From Drosophila miranda (lineage: Eukaryota > Arthropoda > Insecta > Diptera > Drosophilidae), in the NCBI RefSeq assembly GCF_003369915.1, contig NC_046676.1, forward strand, positions 6,138,001 through 6,202,000: DNA of 64,000 bases. The letters run 5' to 3'. Of this stretch, positions 56,918 through 64,000 are shown piece after piece (the stretch's first letter is position 1; every line of letters begins with the position of its first letter). The notes under the pieces were generated by a model. It worked only from the letters and a program-made list of their open reading frames with translations, did not search any database and was not told the origin of the DNA. The position numbers and the translations under genes were made by a program.

Positions 56918-58230
56918 TGCGCTCGAGCTTGGGCTGCTGCCCGCTTCACTTGGATTTGTAACTGTTTACTTGGTGTGTTTGTTTTTGGCTTTTTTGGAAT
57001 TTGCTTTGTGCACTTGAATGTTTTTCTGCGTGGATTTTGTTGTTAGATTTGCGTTTGCTGTTGCTTAGCTGCTGGCGCGTCTTTACTTGACGGAGTCTAG
57101 ACTGGCACTGATCCGAAAAGTACTCATCAGGATCTGCAATGAACACCTTAAATGAAATATATTTTTTTAGCAATAAATTAATAAAACTTACTGTCGTTGT
57201 CCAATGTGCTCTGCTCCATGTTGTTTGCACTCAAGATGCCAAATCAGCGAACTTCAGTTCAGCGCCCTGAATGTGACGGTCAACCGGCGGTAATCTGATA
57301 TCTTGCACATGCCGCAAGATCAGCATTATCGCTTATGCCAAGTCGGCTTACCGACTGTAGCTTTGTAGCTCTAAGTACATATATTTTGTAGCTTTGCATT
57401 CTTTGGCAATTAAATACTTTTGATTCAGCTTATGCCCCAGCTTGCTGGTGGCTCCTAGTTTTAGTTCTGTTCTTATAACGAAAGCTAACGCTTGTTAATA
57501 AACCTTGCTCCGGCAACCAGCCGTAAACACTTTGAATTATTAATTCTATACCACTGTACCACAAGGCCAGTGATAAGAGAGACAGTTATCTCTCCAACAT
57601 AATCTTCTTAAAGGATTCTATACCACGGAACCCGCACGAGGACCACCGCATCAAGCAGCTAAGGCTACTTGGACATACGGACAACTTAATTTACACATGT
57701 GAATTTTTGCGTGGTCCGCGCAAATCTTCAATTTTCTGCTTCCATATGTCAATCAGCAGGCTCTCAAGCGCGGCACTCCATTTCACCCTGCCGCCTGCTG
57801 TTGTTCTCTTGTTTGCTGCATTGTGTAATAATATTATATATTATAAACAATAAAAAACAAATATATCTATTCAACGTACCACTGGAGGATTTTTCTGGCA
57901 CTAAATCCATTTTATTAATAAGTTTTTCAAAAATTTGGTCTGCTGTCCTTCCGAGCTGTTCTGTTCTTGTTTTTGTTTTTTGTTAATTTTGTCACAATCA
58001 TTGTTTACGTTTTCGCAGTGAATACCATTTTTCCATTGTGAATGACAGTTATTCAGAGTTGCATTTGAAAACCATCGGCTAACTATCGCATAGAAACGTG
58101 CGGTTTAGGAACATCCGAAATGGATGGTGGACTAACTGGGAAATTTTCGGAACGGCAAAACCTTACGGACCATCCCCGAAATGGATGGTGGATGGTCGTC
58201 AGTGTGAATAGCCTATAAGCAGTCTGTTGA

Positions 58231-58690
58231 TTCTTTTAGTTTAGTTTAGTTTTATTTAGGAACCACGGCTTGGATGATGTTGAGGGGAAAAGCGAGCAGT
58301 AACCTCGGTGCTTGACGCTAAAAATTCTGTGTATTTCACGCATAGAGTCTTTAAGGTTCCATTTAACCACTGTGTATTTCCCTCGTCTGTGGGCTTCTTT
58401 GGCTGCTGCGTCAACTGAAGTGTTCTGATGGATGTTAGCGTGTCCGGGAATGTAGTGAACGAACACGAGGAAAATTGTACGAAATACCATGGTCTAATGC
58501 CTTCTCGATAGCAAGCAGCCCGGCGGACAACGAGGAAAGGATTTTGTGCGTGTAATAATTATCTAAAAAACCTGTTCTATGGTGCAGGAAAGCGGCGCTG
58601 GAATGTCCTGCTGCGACTGACCCGTCCGTGTAATAGATTTCAAAGCCTCCCTTTGCCAGTTGATCCTTCTTTTCGCCGTGGAGCAACATG
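58231..58690 (-). mobile_element. LINE 3' fragment with RNase H domain
   Basis: Two minus-strand frames (58435-58689 and 58236-58490) carry RNase H pieces: FEIYYTDGSVAAGHSSAAFL, a SAGLLAIEKAL helix, and YIPGHANIHQNTSVDAAAKE. The 3' end shows CTAAA repeats at about 58231-58252, typical of a LINE tail. The rest of the element is absent. I-clade or related; not assigned further. 58690-59040 is GC-richer sequence with no gene I can support. Confidence 0.7.
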
Positions 58691-59041
58691 ATACCTGCTT
58701 GGACTAAAGCGTGCTTGTTAACCGCAGAACCATTGAAAAAATCTCAACTCTTCGACGTTGACATGCAATGACTGCATCTTTCAAGAGGCGATGCAGTTAC
58801 TGCACCGTCAAGTGGCCCGTGTGAAACCAGCAGAAGGCTGTTACACGCGGATCCCAGGCAAAACGCAGCCCTCCTCCCGCCCAACCGACCGAGGGGCGCA
58901 GCCGCATGACGAACGGTGCGTAGTCGAACCGAACGCGAACATGCAAGAAAGATAGCTATTAGACTAACATTCGAGGAAAATTAGCATTAAACTTACTAAG
59001 AATCTAAGCATGCAATCAAAATACAAATACCACTACAATTA

Positions 59042-62000
59042 CTAATTACTAGAAAGGTGTGTAAGGATTAGTAATTTAATAAGAGGAAGAGAATTAGTGG
59101 TGGATATAATATGGTAGAGGGAATTATAATCCGAGCATAAGACCCTTAACGGTTCATGCAAGGAATAATTCGATCTACAAAGTGGAAGGAACAACGGTAT
59201 AAAATTTCTAGTCAGTCTAATAGGAATCGTGAAATTTATGCGGCTCAACAGATCAGGGCTGTCTATGTCACCCCTGATCAAGTTGTGCATAAATATCACA
59301 CCAAGCATTTTTCTACGGTTAACTAAGGATGGGAGGTTTACTAATAGTAGTCTACTAGAGTAAGATGGGAGTCTTACACCCGCATCCCAGTTAAGGCCCC
59401 GCAGAGCAAAGAGTAAAAAGTTTTTCTGTACTGATTCTATACGGTCCTGGTGTACTTTGTACTGAGGGCACCATACACAGGAGCCGTATTCTAAGATCGG
59501 ACGAACAAGCGAGGTATAGAGAGTCTTTGTTATATAGGGGTCGTCAAATTCCTTTGACCACCTCTTTATAAGCCCAAGCACGCCCATGGCCTTATTTACC
59601 ATGGTAGAAATGTGTTCGGAAAACTTTAACTTGGGGTCCAACATAACACCCAGATCATCCACCAGGGTAATTCTCTCAAGAGAACCACCAAATACGGTAT
59701 AGGGAGCCAACAAAGGGCTAGAATGATGAAATGTCATAACTTTGCATTTCGAGGCATTAAGGTGTAACAGGTTTGCACAACACCATGACTGAAAGTTATT
59801 GAGATCGGATTGCAAGCGAGAATGAAATGAGATGTCCTTGTACTGGACACAGAGTTTAACATCATCCGCATACATAAGTACTCGAGAGTATGTTAATACT
59901 GAAGGCAAGTCATTAATAAAGAGTGTGAAGAGTAAGAGCCTAGATGGCTGCCCTGTGGTACTCCCGAAGAATTCTTTACTGGTAAAGAGAGGGAGTTTTT
60001 GAAGGGGACTCTTTGAGACCTGGAACAAAGATAGCTAGAAATCCATCTCAGGAGGTTGGGCGGAAACCCTAAAAGGTCAAGTTTATGCGCTAAAAGGGAA
60101 TGGTTTACAGAGTCGATTGCTTTACTAATGTCGGTGTAAATAACATCCACCTGTAAGTTACCTTGAAAGCCTTAAATAATGAAAGAGGTAAACTCTAACA
60201 AATTCGTGGTGGTTGATCGCCGCCTTATAAATCCATGCTGAGTTGGAGATATAAGTGACCTGCAGAGATATTGCAAGTGCGGAGTTAAAACCTTCTCAAA
60301 CATTTTAGGAATAGCGGATAACTTTGCTATACCTCTATAATTTTTTGCATCAGACTTGCTACCTTTTTTATGGAGAGGAATTATAAACGATTCCTTCCAG
60401 ATCGGGGGGAAGCAAGAAGAATCAATGGACAGGGTGAATAGTTTCAGCAAAGGTCCACACAGAGCCTCGGCGCAGTACCTGAGTACACAACCTGGAACCC
60501 CGTCTGGACCCGGTGAAAACACCGGCTTAACTAGTCGAAGATCACGAAGTAGGGAACATTCATTTAACAAGGGACTGAAAATGCCGTTCGACCTCGGTAA
60601 ACCGTATGGGTACGGATGAGCAGAGTTGCTTTCCTCAGAATAGGTGGTTTGGAAAAATTGGGCAAAAAGATCAGCAATTACCTGATCATTATTTGCCGAC
60701 GTATTACAAAATGATAGCGAGGATGAGTGTGCGGACGTTCTACGCTTACTGTTTACGAAGCAGTAAAACTGTTTAGGGTCCTGAGAAAAACGTATCCTGC
60801 ATCGAGATAGGTAGTTCTTATAGCATTGAGCATTAAGAACTGAAAAGTTTGACCGAGCTATTACATAGCGAGAGTGAGAAGTAGGAGAACCCACTTCTTG
60901 AAATTTGTTATAAAGTCTTGATTTTAAGTTTTTTAGACTGGATAACTCTTTGGTAAACCAAGGGGGTTTTCCAGATCTAATCGGACAAGAAAGCGGGACA
61001 CAAGAATCAAACGAGGGGGAACGTTGTGAGTTGCTGCGTACACCGCAACTCTACATTTATACCCGATACTTAGTCAGTATGGCTCTCCTCCGGCAGACGC
61101 CGCTAATATTGAACGACACGACAAAGAGTGCGTGCGAGAGAGACAGAAAATCAGTCTGAGCGTGACGTCGGGCGCTGCGTAGCCACTGCAAATTGATTTG
61201 TTCCTTTTGGGTATAAAAATGATCCGATCTGATCCAGATTCAGCAGTCTGATAGATATGGTCATTATCTATGATTCTGCGTTTTTAGTTTTCTCGTATCC
61301 TCAATATTGTGGATGCAACAGATTTTCGTCCTTTTCGGGGGCGGGAGGGGGTGGGGCGAAATTTTGAGATATACGTTTTAAAGTGAGATCTAACAGGAGT
61401 GCGGATACCAAATTTGGTTACTCTAGCCTTAATAGTCTCTGAGATTTGTGAATATCCCCAGATTTTCATCCTTTGCGGGGGCGGAAGGGGGTGTGGCGAA
61501 ATTTTGAAACAAACTCGTCTCGGTCCGATATATAAGGAGTGTGGATAACAAATTTGGTTGCTCTAGCTTTTATAGTCTCTGAGATCAAGGCGCTAATGTT
61601 TTACTCTAAGCAAAGCCGGATATGCTAAGTGTGTGTTAGAGAGAGACAGGGCGAGAAAAAATGAAATTGTTTTCTTGATGCTGGCTATAATAATAATACG
61701 ATCCAATTCAGATTCTGCAGTCTAAAAGATATGGTCATTCTCTACGATTTGGTTTTATCGTATTTTTAAAAATGTGGATGCCACAGATTTTCGTCCTTTG
61801 TGGGGGCGGAAGTGGGCGGGGCGAAGTTTTGAAATAGTTTTGCAGCAGTGACATATCACAAAAGTCTGGATTTAAAACATCGTTGCTCTAGCTCTTATAG
61901 TCTTTGAGCACTAGGCGCTGAAGGGGACGGACAGACGGACAGACGGACAGACGGACGGACGGACAGACAGACAGGGCTCAATCGACTCGGCTATTGATGC

Positions 62001-63232
62001 TGATCAAGAATATATATACTTTATGGGGTCGGAAACGAATCCTTCTGGACGTTACACACATCCATTTTCACCACAAATCTAATATACCCCAATACTCATT
62101 TTGAGTATCGGGTATAAAAATGTGCCAAGAGCATTGTAAAAAATGTTTGTGCCTTTGATGACATCAGTGCACAAGTACAAAGCGGACCAATCAAAATCCC
62201 TAATGAGGTTATTAAGCTTCGCAAACTCGGCTTTACGAAAGCAGCGGACACGTTCAGGTAATCTACTCGACCGATCCAATACAGTTGGTCCTATATCTAG
62301 CGACACCTCGAAAGTAGGGTGGTAGGCGTCTTCAGGTATAGTGAGCGGAAGGGCTCGGGTTAACAACACTATGGTCGGATCCGATACAAAGCACAGATCA
62401 AGCAATCGACCCAAGGAATTTTTCACATGGTTGACTTGAGACAGGGACAGGTCAAGCAAGCCGTCAACAAAGTCATGTCGTGACATGGGCACTAGGATAC
62501 TAGACTCGTTTACCGAAGAACAAACAGTTCCTGGCAAGTTGAAGTCACCAAGAACTATCATACGATCTTTATCAGATAGCGAGGAAGAAACAGCGGTTAA
62601 AGCGGACAAGTGCTGCTCATAAATTCAAATATCCGAAAAAGGTGGGATATACGAGCAAGTAATGAATATAGCGAAAGCGGGAAGAATCAGTTTTACACAC
62701 AGGAATTCCAGTTCCTGTTGAACTTGGACTGTGAACTGTTCCGACGTGAAGTAAGAGTCCACTGCAATTAGAACCCCCCCTGCACGTCGAGACGAACGGT
62801 CCTTTCTAAAAGTTGTGTACCGACCTGCCAAAACCTCGGAACTGAGAATGTCCGGCTTTAACCAGGTTTCAGTAAACACAATAACGTGGGAAGCAAATGC
62901 AACACTATCCCGGAAAAGAATGCTGAGCTTACTACGCAAGCCTCTTACATTCTGATAGGTTACTAAAAGAGAAGTTAGTTTTTTGGAAAAGTGGAAGCAA
63001 GACGGGAAGTTGAGGAAGAGGAAGTTGAGGTTGAGGGTGGCACACTGGAAAGATTTGTAAGGGATATGGGGGGCCTATTCTTCTTCTTAGCCTTAAACTC
63101 CTTCACCACCAAATGCTCCGGCCAAAATTTGGCGGAGCAAATGGTGTCAAATTGAGTTGGGGAGATGCTTATCTTAAACGAGGCTATCTCCCTGGCATAA
63201 GAGAAGTTGAATTTCTCCACCTTTAAACCCAC
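59042..63232 (-). mobile_element. CR1/Jockey-type LINE, split by a DINE-like repeat
   Basis: Same family as the LINE at 31.6-34.2 kb. Minus-strand order: end of ORF1 (62975-63232, with ASFKISISPTQFDTI and a WPEHLVVKEF strand block), endonuclease start (62625-62939, VIVFTETWLKPDIL, RRAGGVLIAV), endonuclease end (62117-62609, RMIVLGDFNLPG, EDAYHPTFEVSL), the inserted repeat, then RT (60172-60894, NYRGIAKLSAIPKMFEKVL) and RT end (59042-60150, SKAIDSVNHSLLAHKL, SGVPQGSHLG, LMYADDVKLC). Several frame changes. RT here keeps the GVPQGS box lost in the other copy. Confidence 0.85.
61012..62116. repeat. DINE-1/Helitron-like repeat, copy 3, inside the LINE
   Basis: 1105 bp with the same hairpin left end, inner inverted repeats, GACR tract (61925-61972) and right end as copy 1. 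On both sides the LINE reading resumes without large loss (an ALGTF segment on one side, the SGKPPWF segment on the other). I see no target duplication, as expected for Helitron insertion. Confidence 0.8.
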
Positions 63233-63860
63233 GGCTTTTATTTTGCTTTGAATGAAAGCAATTACATCATTAGATGTGAGGTCAGGGGCCAGCCGTGAGA
63301 CAAAAACTTGTCGTTTTGGTGGGTCGTTATGCTGGCCAACTCCCGATATGCCTTAACGTATCCCGTGTTTCATTCCCTATTTGCTGCCACCGTTTCACTT
63401 GCTGGGAGATTAAACGCAAACATCTTAACCAACTCTTTCGGCACCAGGTATTTCATCCTGTAATCCGGGGGAAGTTCTCCTGCCATGTGATATAAGATAG
63501 GAACGGGAGTGCAGATTATCAGACCTAGCGACTTTCTGAGGTGATGGTTGCAGTGAGATTTGATTTTGGCCAAAGGCAGATTTGGACAGGTTGCAGAATG
63601 ACGAGCACGCGTACTGTACCCTACTTCTGACGAAGGCCTTGTTAAATATAAGCCCTCTCTTTGGGCTATTACCTTAGTGGTACAGTTTCTGTTCGACTCC
63701 GAGATGGCCAGATCAATGTGACCAGAGGCTGAGTTGTTTTCTGATCTCAACTCCTTGATGAATTGAGATGGGCTCTTGGAGGGCTCTATTAAATGTTAAA
63801 TGTTAATGTTAATCCTAATGTAGTTGCCTAACCCCGCCGTAGCCGTCCTCTCTGGGCTTG
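63233..63860. other. Probable LINE 5' sequence, unassigned
   Basis: A minus-strand open frame at 63370-63750 (126 residues) has no clear family, and probably belongs to the ORF1 region or 5' part of the adjoining LINE. The right boundary with the BolA duplicate is at about 63861. Confidence 0.35.
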
Positions 63861-63892
63861 CAGAGTTTGCCTCGTTTAAAAATTCAACCAAA

Positions 63893-64000
63893 ATGAGTAA
63901 ATACAGCTCAAAGTATTTGGAGGACAAGCTTAAACAAGAGCTTGAAGCCAAGTACGTGAATGTGGTCGATGAATCAGACGGCTGCGGAGGAAAATTCAGC
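63893..64000 (+). CDS. Second copy of the BolA-like gene, cut by window end
   Basis: The first 36 codons are identical at nucleotide level to the gene at 44700. Similarity begins about 30 bp before the start codon (TTTGCCTCGTTT...) with small differences there, and stops upstream of about 63861, so the DRE of the first copy is not included. Whether this is a retrocopy or part of a larger duplication cannot be seen, because the first copy also has no intron. Confidence 0.8.
   Translation, partial: MSKYSSKYLEDKLKQELEAKYVNVVDESDGCGGKFS

Larger units (their letters stand above)
51806..57110 (-). mobile_element. I-type LINE (I factor clade), full length
   Basis: 5305 bp, close to the 5.4 kb of the D. 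melanogaster I factor. The 5' end begins CAGTGCCAGTC, like the I factor CAGTACCAC start, and the 3' end is six TAA repeats (51806-51823). A perfect 12-bp target duplication ATCCGAAAAGTA lies at 51794-51805 and 57111-57122. Two ORFs are present: an ORF1 with CCHC knuckles and an ORF2 with endonuclease, reverse transcriptase, RNase H and a terminal Cys finger. The complete ends show it arrived as a full-length copy. Both ORFs now carry a few breaks. Confidence 0.9.
51542..57910 (-). pseudogene. Harbinger accessory SANT/Myb-like gene, split by insertion
   Basis: Exons on the minus strand: 57880-57910, then from 57815 with a Myb/SANT-like domain (GRVKWSAALESLLIDIWKQK), later an exon ending 57190 or so (NNMEQSTLDND) and a last exon split by the I element into 57111-57142 and 51542-51793. 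Across the duplicated target the last exon stays in frame (PDEYFSD, then IIEMDLDGS), continuing to a Lys-rich nuclear-type patch and a Glu/Gln coiled coil. The SANT part runs into a stop near 57690, beside a segment (57246-57690) that looks foreign. In this superfamily the protein helps the transposase enter the nucleus and bind DNA. Confidence 0.75.
50207..58215. mobile_element. PIF/Harbinger DNA transposon, carrying an inserted I element
   Basis: Both ends share TAGGCTMTKCACACTGA as inverted repeats (from 50207 and back from 58215), and a TAA target duplication flanks the whole (50204-50206 and 58216-58218), the three-base TWA type used by PIF/Harbinger. CCACCAT repeats at 50281-50310 and GGATGGTGGA-type repeats near 58118-58190 lie just inside the ends. 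It has the usual two genes facing each other: a transposase on the plus strand and a SANT/Myb-like DNA-binding protein on the minus strand. Without the I element (5.3 kb) and a further unclassified segment near 57.25-57.69 kb, the element would be about 2.3 kb. Both genes are broken. Confidence 0.85.

Noticed and set aside
57246-57690. A segment within the Harbinger accessory gene with TG...CA bounds near 57272-57562, like a solo LTR remnant
   Set aside because: No target duplication and no recognised family; it could equally be decayed Harbinger sequence. Left unclassified.
63370-63750. 126-residue minus-strand frame as a host gene
   Set aside because: No family match, no splice or promoter signals, and it adjoins the LINE; most likely transposon sequence.

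Overview
The window is eukaryotic and almost certainly Drosophila. Host genes have short introns (about 55-105 bp), Drosophila core-promoter motifs (DRE, Ohler motifs 1, 5 and 6), insect gene content and Drosophila transposons. I cannot name the species. From remembered gene content the host genes look like Muller element C (2R of D. melanogaster); that placement was not checked.

Region by region. 1-4.8 kb is repeat debris: a LOA-type LINE, a broken lipase fragment, a second LINE scrap and a DINE-1/Helitron-like repeat. 4.9-23 kb is a compact gene block: Stoml2 with a fizzy-family gene nested in its last intron, COX15 (haem A synthase), a C6orf136-like protein, THOC5, alpha-catulin, a multi-pass membrane protein and a flavin monooxygenase. 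23-36 kb is transposon-rich: a nearly whole LOA-type LINE, CR1-like LINE pieces, a DINE-like repeat split by a LINE, and a partial duplicate of the anillin gene. 36.6-50 kb is a second gene block: AFG1-type ATPase, a broken aldehyde dehydrogenase fragment, deoxyribose-phosphate aldolase, a secreted protein, Nup54, a 60-residue membrane protein, a BolA protein, mevalonate kinase, Spt4, a 5' fragment of ihog, and Gas41. 50.2-58.2 kb is one PIF/Harbinger DNA transposon with TAA target duplications, split by a 5.3-kb I-type LINE with a 12-bp target duplication. 58.2-63.8 kb holds LINE remnants, one split by another DINE-like repeat. The last 140 bp begin a second copy of the BolA gene.

The host genes are mostly unrelated housekeeping functions: mitochondrial membrane and haem A assembly (Stoml2, COX15, AFG1), mRNA export (THOC5, Nup54), transcription and chromatin (Spt4, Gas41), adhesion/Rho scaffolding (alpha-catulin) and metabolism (mevalonate kinase, DERA, FMO). 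Many are arranged divergently or convergently with 100-750 bp between them. No coordinated multi-gene system is evident.

The most unusual structures are: (1) an A-tract-bounded repeat of about 170-190 bp ending exactly 2 nt before the start codons of two unrelated genes, spt4 and Gas41; (2) several partial duplicates of host genes (anillin, ihog, Aldh, lipase, BolA); (3) precisely resolvable nested insertions; and (4) a dispersed AT-rich repeat that carries promoter motif 6 and sits beside gene starts. Exon joins were built by eye from splice signals, frame continuity and family knowledge.
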